Shown here one piece after another: positions 22,024-34,565 of a DNA stretch of 64,000 nucleotides. Under the pieces are notes generated by a model. It had not been told where the DNA came from and ran no database searches. It was given only the letters and a program-made list of their open reading frames with translations. The DNA is from Paramecium sonneborni (taxonomy: Eukaryota; Ciliophora; Oligohymenophorea; Peniculida; Parameciidae). The stretch spans positions 567,109 to 631,108 of the forward strand of contig CAJJDN010000009.1 of NCBI GenBank assembly GCA_905182985.1. The letters are read 5' to 3'. Position 1 is the first letter of the stretch; every line of letters begins with the position of its first letter. The position numbers and the translations under genes were made by a program.

Positions 22024-25000
22024 ATGCTTAAATTTAAGAGAGTGTATCACTTCTCCAAGTGGCCAATAGTTGATCTTCTAGACTACAATCATCAAATTAG
22101 CTTGCTTAAATCCCAACTACCTAAACCTAATATATAATAACTTCTAGGCCCTAATTATGAGAAATACTAACAAGCATCAATTAAATTAGACTATATTTCT
22201 CATCAATAAGAGCCTTCAGAAATTTAAATACTTTCACCTGAGCATCCAGAGTTTAAGTAAACTGATAGGATATTTCCAACTTTTGATTAACTCTAATACA
22301 TTAGAGAAACAGAATCTTTAAAGCATTAAAAGTTTGCTTTAAAAGAAATTGAAGAGGATGATATATTTACTGTTGATGCCATGTAATCATACAAACCTTA
22401 ACTTACTTGCGACAATCTAACAGAAAATCAATTATTGTTAATTAATATTCCTATTAATGCCACTATCTAACAAATCTAGGATTATGTTTATTCTCAAACT
22501 TAATAATAAGTTTAAGTTGAACTTCACACTTGTTCCCTTAATATAAATGCTTATGCTACTCTAACTTTTTAAAATTAGGCTGAATAATATAAATCATAAT
22601 TACATCTTTCAAAATTCAATGGAATTTTATAAGAATGCAAATCTCTTCATAATACAGGAGAAGAATCTCCATTTAATAGAACAATTGTAATTACAAACAT
22701 TAATAAAACTCTTTCACTCTAAGATGTATTACACACTGTTGGATAATATGGAAGAGTCTTAAATGCTGTAGTTCCTTTGGAGATTGAAAACCCTGATCTT
22801 CCCCTATATGAAGATATCATTCACACCTTAACTGAACCATGTAAATTAGAAATTCTTAATGTATAAACAGGAAAAACAGATATTGAATTCTATCCTAATT
22901 TTGAACAATTTGAATAGCTTTATAAAAATTGTAAAAATTCATATTGTAAATCTTAGTCCCTGAATATTATGATCCAAATCTTGAGTTGACTTTGTTTGAG
23001 TATTAATAATAAAAAGACTAAAAATAAGATTAATTTAGACTTTTCAGATTACTCAATCAAAAAACTATAAAATGTCTTAAGGTTCCAACTAGTATCAAAG
23101 AAGATTATAAGAAATTATGGATTCCTTAAATTAATGTAGAATCTCCAAAGGAAAATCTTCAATATTAATTATATGCTAAATCTTATAAAAATAGAGGCTA
23201 TTGTGTTTGTACATTTTCAAGTAAAGCTATGGCTTAAAGAGCATTATATGCTATTAATGCTGAAGGATCTTAAGATTTAGCTGTTTTACCATTACCTCTT
23301 TTGAATACACCTAATTTTAATCCTTAAAATACATCTCATAGTAATCAAGAAAAATATGGAGGTAAATTTAGAATTGAAAATTTGGCATATCCTAAATTAA
23401 GAGCTATGAAATCTTGGGAAGATTTAGAATTGTACTAAATTGATTTAATTTATAATCTTAAACAACTAGAAAAATTTAGGAATTAAATTTCTTAAGTTAG
23501 AGATTAAACAATTGAGGCAATTTAAACTAATGAAAATACTTATTAAAAAAATCTTGAAGAGAAAAAAGAAAAAGTAAAATAAAAAGCTTATTCTGAATTA
23601 AATAAGACTGATGAATATAAGAAGTTTGTTGAGAATAATAGTTTTTCTGAGTCTTTAGCATCTTTTGAAGATAGTGTAGCAGTAGTACCTGAAGCTAAAC
23701 CTGGAAGAAAATTTGATTTATCTATTCAAAATGGATAATATCAAAATTTTGTTGATGCTATCAAGGATAGAGCATAATCATTAAAATTAAGAGAAACAGA
23801 ATATGCAGATAAATTAGTCAAAAAATATTAAACAATTTTTTTACCTGATACTATATCAAGAAATTTAGAGAAAAATGTTGAGAAATCAGATGATACATTA
23901 TTATCTCTATTATAAACGAGAGTATTAAGTAGCTATTAACAAAAAGAGGTTAATATGAAAAAGTATATTTCAAAATCTTCTAAAATGATGAGTTAAGGTG
24001 CTATGTATGCAGCATCAGTTGATATGTAATTTAAAAGAATTGGAGAAATATTTTCTGCAATTAAAAAAAAAGGTAAATATGTTTAAGAAGAAGCAAATAG
24101 AGATTCAAAGGAGGCTATGGCAAAAATTGCATTAAAGAAAAAAAAATTCAAACGTTATTTTAGTAGCACAATAACTAATCCAATTTATTTAAAGAAATTA
24201 GCTTTATAGAAACATGAAGAATTTTTGGAATATATTAAAAAAATGTTATTGGGATTAGATTCATAAAATGAAAGTTTAATAGCTATTCATCCTTTGAATC
24301 ATAAAGATTAATTGAAAGTAAGCTTGGCTCTTGCTAAGGATGATTAAGGAAATGAATTTTTAAATGAAAAAATAATAAATTATGTTAAAGAGTTTGATAT
24401 TACTGATGAAACACGTGATTTGATTAGATAACAAGAGGCAAATAGAAAACATTTAATGAGCATGATAACAAAAGATTAGATTGCAAGAATTAAGGACTTT
24501 TCTAAATAATCATATACATAAAAATTAATTTCATTAGACAAACATGGAATTACAACAGAAACTTTTGAAGTTACAGATAATGAAGTTGATATTAAATAAA
24601 TGGTTAATGATTTAAATAATTTTGTTGCTGTTGGATCTGAAAAATATGACTTTGTTATTGATAACTTAGCTAAAAAAAGATATATTGTTAAAAGTGAAAA
24701 ACCATTTGTTAAATATGATTTAGATTCATTTTCAATTAAAGATATTGGATTTCAAAATTTAGAAAAAGAAGTAAATTTTAAATTAAGGTATTTTTTTAGT
24801 TTGTAAGCCTTTTGCATAAAAATGGAATCTCAAATGATAAAGCTGTAGAAATGCTAAAATCTTTGGAGAATGATGGATAGATTTCTGAGGAGATTTTAGA
24901 TTTGATAGATTAATTACCTGAAAATACTGAAACTGACTATGAAAAAATCTATTAAAATTAAGGATTGTCAAGAAAATGTAAATTTTAAGAAATATATTTT

Positions 25001-25208
25001 AGAATATGAGTTGGCAAAATCATTAGATTTCAGAAATAATCTAGATGAAATTTAAAATGATATCAATTAACAAGCATACTTAAAAGATATTTCTAAAAAG
25101 TATTCCCCATTGACAAATGATACATTCGTAAGGGATAAAGAGCAAGGAAAATTAAAGATAAAAAATAAGAAAGGTAAATTTTTAGTGCCAAAGTAGAAAA
25201 AATATTGA
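22024..25208 (+). CDS. Large RRM-like protein of unknown function (1037 aa)
   Basis: Introns at 22931-22956 (26 nt), 24788-24807 (20 nt, ending AAG) and 24978-25002 (25 nt) give a 1037-residue frame. RRM-like fragments are visible: NQLLLINIPINATIQQIQDY (about residue 136), RTIVITNINKTLSLQDVLHT (about 218) and YCVCTFSSKAMAQRALYAIN (about 383), each with an RNP-like beta strand. The C-terminal half is charged and helical. The N-terminus is basic and hydroxylated and might be a mitochondrial presequence. I do not recognise an ortholog; an RNA-binding role is inferred only from the RRM-like blocks. The 20-nt intron is the shortest placed in this window. Confidence 0.65.
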
Positions 25209-25731
25209 ATTTTAAATTGTTTTATTCTAAAGGAAATCAATATATCAAATTTATTATTATTATTAAGAAAATCTCTTTATTGTTTTAATAACCTATAAAC
25301 ATCAAATTATGTCTATTTTTTAGAATTTAAATTTAGAAGAATAAATAGTATTATTTTATGAAATGATATCTTTTGGAATTTATTGAAAAATTATTGGAGA
25401 TTATTTGTCTGGTACTTAATCTATTCTCAAATAACTTAAATTTAATAAATGCTATGTTGATAGAGTTCTAATTTATTAAGTCTATATCATAAAGAATGAA
25501 ATGAATTAATGATTTTTGTGAATCACATATCTATAATATATTATAGGAAATGACATAAAATAATTTTATAATAATAATTAAAAATATTGATATAGATATA
25601 ACTTAAGTAGAAGGTCAAGATCATATAAATAAATTTATATTAAACAATTTTAGTAAGATAGAATGATTGTTTTTATATCTATTTAAAATATGATATTATG
25701 ATATATTTATTAATAAAATAAAGATTTAAAT
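25209..25731. other. Intergenic, with weak ORF remnants
   Basis: No intact gene. On the plus strand from about 25310 a frame reads MSIFQNLNLEEQIVLFYEMI then meets TGA where the sequence continues to look protein-like, followed by other short frames. It may be an eroded small gene, but the similarity to coding sequence is weak. The last 100 bases should contain the promoter of the COX5B-like gene. Confidence 0.2.
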
Positions 25732-27727
25732 ATGCTGAGAATAGTAAGCAAGAAGTCATTCTCTTCAACTTTCAATGTATTAGATACATTCAAAACATTG
25801 AAAAGCGTGGTAATATTAATAGTTTAAATAAAAGATCACAGCTCCAATAAGACATATAAGGTCATATGTTAGATAGGATGGTGTTCACAGTTCAATGACA
25901 CCTAACTTGACTTATTAGGCTTTTGATGAAGTGCTTCATGAATATTATGCTGCTTATTCTGGAAATCCATTCCATTTATAAGTGTATAATAACTTAGATA
26001 ACATCTAAACTGTCAATTTTGGTACAGTTGACAATCCTTGTGTAATTTTCACAGCAGATACACCATTTAGATATGTTGGATGCACTGGTTTATAAAATGA
26101 AGACGATTATGAATAACATGAAATTCATTTATTCATGCTTAGAGAGGGTCCATTATAAAGATGCCCAATGTGTGGATAAGTTTTCAAATTGGTTAGACTT
26201 AGATAATAAGAAGATGAAGAAATGTCCTATTATAGAGATTCATTCCATCCTATTGATATTTTTGAATTGGATGTAATTTACTTAATTAATTAATTTAGAA
26301 TGAAAATGTTTAATCTATTAATATGTTCAAAATGTGGACTCATAGAGAAGCTTCATTGTTTGAAAGTGCATTATATGAATAAAACATTATGGTAACAATG
26401 GATAACGATGTACATGATAGATTACTTGTTGATCCAGCTTATAGAATGTGGAGATTCTAACATGGTGAAGATAAATTAAAATATATTGATTAACAATTAA
26501 AATAAGCAGGTTATAATGAAGAAAGAGTATACAGAAATCCTAAATATAAATTACCTATGTAAAAGGCTACTTATGCAGCTGTTATTGAAGCAGAAAAAGT
26601 TTTAGCTATCTAAGAAAGATTAGAAAGAAAAGTTAATAGATTTCATGTGAGAGAATATCTTGATTTTGCAAACCATGCCAGAAGAGAAAGAAGAATGAGA
26701 TTAAGATAAAAAGAAAGATGGGAAAACAATTATACTTATTTCTATGGAGGTCTTACTGAAGAAGAATAATTATATAATGATTACTTTGAAACTGATTAAG
26801 AATTATATAAAGATGATGAATAAGTTGAATAAAGAATTGATGAAGCTGTTGCATAAGTTGATCCAAAATATAGTCCACTTAGATTTGATTTCTAAGAAGC
26901 TTATACTCATAATCCAGAAGAAGATTAAACTTCATTACTTGAAAAGAAATTATGGAGATTTAAATACAGATTAGCATTTGATTGCACTAAAGATTATTAA
27001 GTTAGAGAAAAAAGATTAATTGAAAGACATTTAGCAAGAATGACTAAAGATCCTGAATATATTGCAGTATTCAAGAATCTATAAACTGCTGTCAATTCTG
27101 AAAATGAATTTGCACTTTTAGAGGCTGAAAAAAATTATTATAATCTTGCAGCTAAAGAAGGATGTAATATTATTATTATTATATAATTTATTTAGTTCTT
27201 TAATACAAAGATTATTTTGAAGGAGATGCATCAGCTGAAATTGAATTAGTAGAAGAATTATATAATGCTTCACCTTTAGCTTTCAGCAAAATTTTTGTTA
27301 ATCATTCTGCTAGATTATTCTAATAAGAAGGATTTTAGAAATTCCCTAAAAGAGCTTGGAATGATAGTCTTGGTTTAATTTAAAATTATGTTTTGGATTT
27401 CTAAGATTTTTCATCTAATATTGTACCAAAAGCTTAAAAATTAGCTAATCATGCTGGTTTATAAAATGTATTTTCAATCTTTTTATATTCTAGGTACTTC
27501 CTGCTGATGAATAAGAATTAGTAAAACTTGGTTTAGATAAAACTGAATAAATTGCAAGATAAAAAATTGCATAAGCTTAAGAAAAACCATAATTAAATGA
27601 ACCACCAAAATAAGCTTAAGAATAAGCCCCACCAAAAGTTGAATAATAATAATAAAAGCCTCAATAATAATAATAACAATAATAATAATAATAATCAAAG
27701 AAAGGACCTTTTATTAAAAAGAAATGA
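25732..27727 (+). CDS. Cytochrome c oxidase subunit Vb-like protein, ciliate-enlarged (628 aa)
   Basis: Four introns (25810-25834, 26273-26298, 27164-27195, 27468-27493; 25, 26, 32, 26 nt). The first 25 residues look like a mitochondrial presequence (MLRIVSKKSFSSTFNV). The COX5B core is at about residues 95-145: PCVIFTADTPFRYVGCTG, then HLFMLREGPLQRCPMCGQVF, matching the zinc-binding strand pair of subunit Vb. Of the four usual cysteine ligands three are evident; the C-x-C pair is reduced to CTG, so a nearby His (QHEIH) may substitute. Subunit Vb elsewhere is about 130 residues; here roughly 480 extra residues follow, ending in a poly-Gln tract encoded mostly by TAA and a basic tail. It would belong to mitochondrial complex IV. 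Confidence 0.8.
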
Positions 27728-27792
27728 TAATTTTAATTATTCATTAAACAGAAGATTACATTATAATTATGCTTCAGATTAATATTATATAT

Positions 27793-29165
27793 TCATTCTT
27801 ATTGATCTTAATTTTATTCTATTTGCATTTCTTCCTTATTATCCTGATATTCAGAGAACAATTCTTAATAATCAACTTTCTTTCGACTTTCTTTTCCAAT
27901 AGCGTAATGGTCAATTTAAGCACAACCAGGATTTATTTATTTAAGATTGTCTAAAATTTAAACACTTAAAAATAAATTATATAATATACATATTTTTTTC
28001 TAAATAATCTTTTGAATTTTATTCTTCCATATTCGAAATAGGTAAATGTAATTTATATTCTGGTCCAAAATAGATTTTATAATCAGATTCGTCAGGAATA
28101 TTATCTTAAATTGGTACATTCAAAGCAAGAGAAGTTTCATATGTCCAACATCTTGGTACATTTCTAAGTGTATAACCTCCACCACCAACCATTATAATAG
28201 GAACATTGAATTTCTTTAAATATTCTATGCAAGTACCATGTCCTATAATGAAATTTTATATTTACCTTTAATGCTTAAATTGAAACATCCTAATCTATCA
28301 CCACTTAAACTATCAGTACCTCCTTATAACATAACAACATCAGGTCTGAAATTTTCCATAATCTTGTCAATGACTGGTTTAAAAATAAATTGTATTGAAT
28401 CATCATTTAAACCTTCATTTAATGGAAAATTAACTGCATAATATTTTCCTTTATCATGTCCAATATCATCAATATGTCCAGTTCCTGGAAAATATTCTTT
28501 AAATTTATGAAAAGAGCATGTCATAACTCGATCAGTTAAATAGAATGCTTCCTCTACTCCATCTCCATGATGAATATCAATATCTACATAAAGTACACGT
28601 TAATATGTTTTTAATAATTCCAATATTCCAAGTACACAATCATTTACATAACAAAATCCACTTGCTTCACTCTATTTTGCATGATGTAATCCTCCACTCC
28701 AATTAATTGCAATATTGCTTTTTTAATCTGCTATTACACATGCTGCTCCAACTGATCCCGAAGTTTAACACAAACAAAAATCAAACAATCTATCTAAAAC
28801 TGGACAATCCTCCATAAAATTAACTAAAATTTCAATTCTAATTTACATCTATAAAGTTGATCTTCATATTGACATTTATTGTCAGGTGTTATTACCTTAA
28901 TTAAATCTATATATTCATATGAATGAAATTAAGTTAATACATCTTCATCTACTCTTTTAATATATGTCTATACAAATGTTTAATCCTAAGAATTTAATTT
29001 TAAATCTTTTACAATACAATTCATATATTATTTTAATCCATAGTGTCCAACCAAATCATCAGTTATAGCCACTCTTAATGGTTTCATTGGATGTGTTGTT
29101 GAATAATTAAATGTCCCGAATTCTTCATCATAGTAATATGTCACTTTTTATTTAAAATTATTCAT
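27793..29165 (-). CDS. Class I histone deacetylase (HDAC1/2/3-like)
   Basis: A 433-residue protein after removing introns at 28824-28846 (23 nt), 28243-28265 (23 nt) and 27965-27989 (25 nt). It opens with [20 protein letters not shown] and carries the catalytic loops in order: [38 protein letters not shown] (zinc-binding Asp and His, general-base His pair), [18 protein letters not shown] (second zinc Asp) and [18 protein letters not shown] (catalytic Tyr). This is the class I zinc-dependent deacetylase signature, acting on histones in the nucleus. The usual QCGADSL is QGGTDSL here. The acidic C-terminal tail is read only after splicing the last intron. It converges on the COX5B-like gene with 65 bases between stops. 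Confidence 0.95.
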
Positions 29166-29384
29166 CCTCCTAAATAAAAATTTTAAGAATTTTATTATTA
29201 ACTTTATAACTTTTTTAATTATACTATTTTAATAAAATCACTATTCAAACTTTCAAAATATCCTCTCTTTTTTACATGTTCTATTAGATTTTAACATTAT
29301 AAATACTTTTTATATTATTCTATTATCTTTAATGAATTTTATGCAATTTAATTTCATTTTAATTATATTATCTGTTAATCAAGA

Positions 29385-30334
29385 ATGATTTCTGCTCGAG
29401 ATTAACTTAGCTTTTCGAGAAAAACTTTATAACACTATTCAATAGCTTCTTAAAAACCTATTAGATATGCAACATAATATTGTGGGGACAATGAATTTTC
29501 ATCCTCTATTTTCAATTCTGATTATGAATTAATAAGAACAAAAGAAAAATATAAATAAAAGTGTGAAGAAATTGATATGAAGAAAAATCAATTACATTCT
29601 GATCATTTAGATTTAGAATTAAGAGCTGAGGTATCTTTGATTTTTTTAAATAGAAACTAAGGTAGGGAGAGAATGAAGTAAAGTATATGGCTGAACTTCT
29701 CAAAAGAAAAATCAAATAAATTAAGCAATAAGAATTATAGATTAAAGAAAATCAAAATTCTTTTGTTGATAAATTTAAGGATAAAGAATAATCTTTGAAT
29801 GAATAATAAAAATAAATCTAAGAAAAAAATGATCAATTAAATACAAGAGAATAATAACTCAAAATTAGAGAATAAACCCTTTTTGAAAAAGAATCACTCT
29901 TAAAAGAATAAATCAATTATTATACTTAATTTAATGAACGTCTTAAATTAAATTTAGAAGAGTTGAATAAAAAGGAATGTATCTGTCATCTCTAATTATT
30001 TAGAATTTTACATCCAATAAATTACTAAGATGAATTAAACAGTCGAAACTTTATTGTATCATGAAAATCACATTAGAGATTTAGAATTTAGGTTAACTCA
30101 GTAAATTTAAGGATTAAAGGATTTTGATAATTAAATTCGGTAACTATAAACGGTTATAATAGAATTTAAGTTCAAAATTGCAAACAACAAGAAGAATTAA
30201 TTGACTAAAAAGAATAAGGCATTTTAAACAGTTAAGAATTGATTAATCGGAAATTACTTTGGGATTAAAAAAATATCACTAGACAACATCTACAATAAAT
30301 TTCAAATTATATGAGTGATTAAAAGTACTATTGA
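29385..30334 (+). CDS. Coiled-coil protein (292 aa)
   Basis: Four exons joined by removing introns at 29631-29653, 29979-30003 and 30140-30162 (23, 25, 23 nt); all three are needed to keep the frame open to TGA 30332-30334. After about 60 residues the product is almost entirely coiled coil, rich in Gln, Glu and Lys (for example LFEKESLLKEQINYYTQFNE). No specific domain is recognised. It is divergent from the histone deacetylase with 219 bases between start codons, which must hold both promoters. Confidence 0.65.
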
Positions 30335-30857
30335 CTATATTTTTTATGTTATTTCATAAAATATTAAATCTATCTTTATTTCTAATTTTTTGCATTCTAA
30401 TTTATTATAAATGTTTTTGATTTAAGTTTAAAAAGTTAAAATAGTTATTGATACTATATTTCTGGTTTTTTAAAAAACAAAAATTTTTCTAAGCTTTATT
30501 TTTTTTATTTTTGCATTTCATATTTAATTCTCTAAAAATCTAATTCTTATTTACAAAAAAAATATTATTGTTTATTCTAAATTTAAGTCTAATTATTAAT
30601 TTAGACAGTAATTTATTTTATGACTCGCAATTTTACCGTTCTTTATAATTTAAATAGATATTTTGGACTATTGCTGCAAATAAAAATTATTTCATAATAT
30701 ATATACCTAATTTTCTTAACCTAATAAATATTTGAAATGTAATTATATATTTTAATTTTTATTAATTATAATTTAAATTATAGTTTGCCAAAACAGAATT
30801 TTAGTGTATATTAATTATCATGAATATGAATCATTTTTTTATAACATTATTTAAAAA
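30335..30857. other. Intergenic, no feature seen
   Basis: Very A+T-rich sequence between two convergent genes. Neither strand stays open beyond a few dozen codons without TGA, and I see no RNA gene, repeat array or conserved motif. Confidence 0.5.
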
Positions 30858-31304
30858 TCAAAAGATTATACAGCAAAGAGATTTCTAAGTTGTTTTGGTA
30901 AAGTTTTTTGATTTTTAAACGGAAATTGTTTTTGGAAATTCCTAATTCATCTCAATTTCTATTTTTAAGTCACAATTTGTTTATTTCATTTTCTTAATGG
31001 TTTTAGGAGTTTAATTAGCTAAATAGATTTACTTTTGTCTTTTAATTTATGATTATTGTGATTCTGAATAATCAGACAATTAAGAATCTGAATAATCTTC
31101 AATTACATTCTAAGGGGCTTAAGAATTTGTTTTCTATATAATGAAACTATCTTTAAAACTTATTTTATAATTCCCGCCACTAATTATATCATTACCACTT
31201 CTATCCTTTCTATTTTTTTTTTCACGAGAATTTTTACATTTTAAAATAGGTTGAGTTTTGCTTTTTTGAGACTAATTTCTTTTTATTTAAAGTTAATTCA
31301 TCAT
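30858..31304 (-). CDS. Small basic protein with C-terminal CaaX-like box (148 aa)
   Basis: An intact intronless 149-codon frame from tandem ATGs at 31304-31299 to TGA 30860-30858. It is basic and Ser/Gln-rich with an acidic-serine cluster (EDYSDSQLSDYSESQQ). The protein ends KSLCCIIF, so the last four residues C-I-I-F form a CaaX box with a neighbouring cysteine. If real, it would be prenylated and possibly palmitoylated and sit on a membrane. No domain is recognised. Phe at the last position is compatible with either prenyl-transferase in other eukaryotes. Function unknown. Confidence 0.6.
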
Positions 31305-31914
31305 TTTGAGAAGTAAATTGATTTAAAGTAATAAGTAAAATATTTTATTTATTAAAAAATATCCTATCAATATGATTTACTTATATTGAAAATTATAAGA
31401 AGAATCTAACTATTTTAAGAATGTCTAGAAAATTTTCATAATATTTCTTTAAAGATACTTATTTAATAAACTTATGTTAAATTGGAAATCTAATAAATAT
31501 ATGATTTTTTTTATAAAATTTAATATATTTCTTAACATTATATTTGAAAATTGTGATAAATTATAAAATAAAATATTCTAAAAAATGTATTTAATAAGGA
31601 TTATCAATGATATTTAAATCTCTTATAGATAATGAATTGTTATAGTTTTTTTATTAAAACATTTGATTGCATACAGTAATTATTTTTACGAAATAGCTAA
31701 ATAATTTACTTGTTTTTGATGCTAATCTCATTTTTCGAGACTATTTTCATAAAATTTGTTTATTCTAAGTTTTAATTTGCATATTTATTTTTATTTGAAA
31801 TTACAAATTACTTTTCTTTAATTTTATGCTTATTATTACTTCTTCTGTATTAGTTTCCAAATCAAACTAAGAATAATTTGATGTTATTTATAATTTTATA
31901 TATATAATTAATTT
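31305..31914. other. Intergenic (610 bp), no feature seen
   Basis: The longest clearly empty stretch in this half of the window. It lies between two divergent start codons, so it should include both promoters; I see only A/T runs and scattered TGA in all frames, no RNA gene and no repeat. Confidence 0.5.
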
Positions 31915-34550
31915 ATGCTTAATACTACTGAGCTTGACTAGACCTTAAAAACTAATAAAGAGGCCCTAGAAGTTCCAAAGTTAATTGTTAATTCTTCTAA
32001 AATAACTGTGGCTTCTACTAACAATTTAAATAATAATAGTTCTGTTCCAGAAAAGAAAACTACTTTTTTTCGTATTGAGGATAAGTTCTCAAGATTGGAG
32101 AAATATGAAGAAATCGATCGTAATGATGAATTAAATCTACCTTTTGTACCACCTTAAGGATTTAAAGGTCCAGTTGGTAAGTAAGTTTAATATACTGATT
32201 AGTTGATCGAAAGGCAACTGATAAAGCTTGGATAGGTTTATTTCTAATAGTATATGTGTTGTACGGAGTTTATTCATATTTTGTCATCGTAGGTGGAGAT
32301 CCAGATAGATTGGCTCATGGAATGGATTTTAGAGGGGAGATATGTGGTATAGGAAACTTAAAAAATAAACCATTTTTATATTATGCTGGTCCAGTAATTG
32401 ATATAAATGTTACATGGTGTATTAGATAATGTCCTCCTTCAACTGGGAGAGAGACTTGTATGTATGATACAGATCATATGACAATAACATCATTTTGTTA
32501 TATTCAAATGCAAGCAGATTAAATGGGTTATTATTGTGTACCAAAAGAGCCAAAAAGTAGAGAACTTGTATTTGAAGAATTAGGATCTTTAAGAAATACA
32601 ATGAGAAGAATAGGATCAGATTTATGGTAATGTTGGGATATTACTTTATGTGGCTTTGGTTTGTCAATAATTTTAAGTTATTTATTTACAGTTCTGGCTA
32701 AATTTGAAAAAATAGTTACTGGATTGATATGGGGAGCTATTATATTTGCTGAAGCTGGTTTAATTATTTATGCATGGTTATTCTATCTTGAATCAATCAG
32801 AGTAAATTATCTAATAAATTTAGGCATACAATTTTAGATGTATTGATGGTATGAGTCCAGTTACATGTGGTGGATAAATAGTTACCATCTATGAATATTT
32901 GGCAATTATATTTTTAGGATTAGGTGGTATTTACTTATTTGTTACTATATTTCTATTTAAAAGAATTTAAAGAGGTATTTCTTTATTAAAAACTGCTCAA
33001 CATATTATTCAAGTTTTAAGTCAGATTAGATCATTTCCATTTATTGTAGCTTTTATCGGATTAATTGTATGTTGTTTGGCCTTCATTTTAGTCTGTTTTG
33101 CCATGACAGTAGGAACTATAGAATTAAACAGAGCTAAATGTATAATTTAATAATAATATAAAAATAGATATTGATGGACATTTGCTCTATAAGATATTAT
33201 ATAATGATTACATACAATTTGGTTTAGTCTATGTAGGTTTTACAGTAATTTTTACTTTGACTTTAATTTTAACAATGAACGATATGTTCACTAGTTATGC
33301 ATTATCAGTTTGGTTTTTTACAAAATAAAAGGATACTGTTAGAATTCCTTATTGTTTTTCTTTTAAAACATTATTTCGTTATCATTTTGGTACTTGCGTA
33401 TTTATTGCTTTTAATTTAATGTTTCTTACAATACCATAAACAATTATGGATTACTCTAGGGTAAATAATTTTTGTATTATTCATATAGAGTATAATGAGA
33501 TTTCTTCCATAAACAAGTAGTTGTGTCAGATATACTTAAGCAAGTTGTATGGCATGCATTCATGCTTTTGAAGTATTTCTAAGATATATATCTAAACATT
33601 CAGTTGTTTAAGTAGCTATTTGGTCTGAACCATATTACTAAAGTGCTAAGAAAGCTTATTTTCTAATTTTTAGAAACTCTGATAAAATTAAAGATTTGGA
33701 TTTCCTTCAAACTCTAATTGTATTTCAAATTAGAATGGCAACAGCTTTTATGGCCTCTATTCCTATATATATTTACATAAATTTTTATGAAACTACATTT
33801 ATGGGAAAACCAACATCAGGAATTGAATCTCCAATAATTCCAACTTTGTATGTATTCATTTGTGGAATGTTCTTCTCAAATATATTTTAAGGATCATATG
33901 ATATTACTTGTAAAACTATAATTTAATTATATTGTATGGACTCCGAAATGTTCTTTGGTGAATAAAGATTTGTTGAACAATTTATTAGAGAGTTCATGGA
34001 ATTTGTTGGTAAAATAGAAGATAAAGAATGGAAAATGGGATTTACAAAATAAATTAAATTTAATAAAGATAAATTTAATGAAAAATTAAAAAATTATAAT
34101 GAATCGGATAATGATTCAGATTCTGAATAAGAATAGGAATATGATATTAATAATGAAGATGAAGCTTAAAGTGATGAAAAGTAAGCAAACAAAAAAAATA
34201 AAAATTAAGATGATTAATTTTATGATTATGATGAAAAAGTAGAGAGAGGAAATGCCTTTATAGGATTACCACTAGAATTTAAACCAAAAAATGACGTTAC
34301 TAAGAAACCTCCTGAAGAATTAGGAAATGCATCTCAATCAGTCATTCAAGATCAAACTATGGTTTTAGGAGATTAAACAATAGCTTTAGGTAGCAATAAA
34401 TAATTAAGATTGAAAACTCCGATTCTTAATACTAGCCAATAATCTTTTTAAATTCTATTAAATGCAAATGATAAAAGTTAAATTAGTTAGACTAGTGAAA
34501 TTGATGAAAAACCTTAGAGAGAAAAAGTTATCAAGAAATAAAGATTATGA
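31915..34550 (+). CDS. Choline transporter-like protein (SLC44/CTL family)
   Basis: An 843-residue membrane protein after removing four introns (32177-32202, 32802-32823, 33140-33167, 33461-33488; 26, 22, 28, 28 nt). A cytosolic N-terminus leads to the first helix AWIGLFLIVYVLYGVYSYFV, then a Cys-rich external loop (WCIRQCPPSTGRETC) typical of the CTL family, followed by about nine further helices. The C-terminal 230 residues are cytosolic, acidic and Gln-rich. SLC44 proteins move choline or related amines, or act in membrane lipid supply. The gene converges on the next one with only 15 bases between stop codons. Confidence 0.85.
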
Positions 34551-34565
34551 TCATTAAAATTTATA

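Noticed and set aside
23000..24600. Numerous TAA/TAG codons taken as evidence of pseudogenes
   Set aside because: They fall in long conserved frames throughout the window at glutamine positions, so the ciliate code explains them; only TGA was treated as a stop.
27640..27710. TAA microsatellite as a non-coding repeat
   Set aside because: It is in frame inside the COX5B-like gene and encodes its poly-Gln tract.
27769..27954. Plus-strand hydrophobic ORF downstream of the COX5B-like gene
   Set aside because: The minus strand here encodes the last exon of the histone deacetylase after a 25-nt intron; the plus frame has no independent start beyond the COX5B-like stop.
31200..31330. Poly-T and poly-A runs as possible telomere or chromosome-fragmentation sites
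   Set aside because: No C4A2/C3A3-type (GGGGTT/GGGTTT) repeats are present anywhere in the window.
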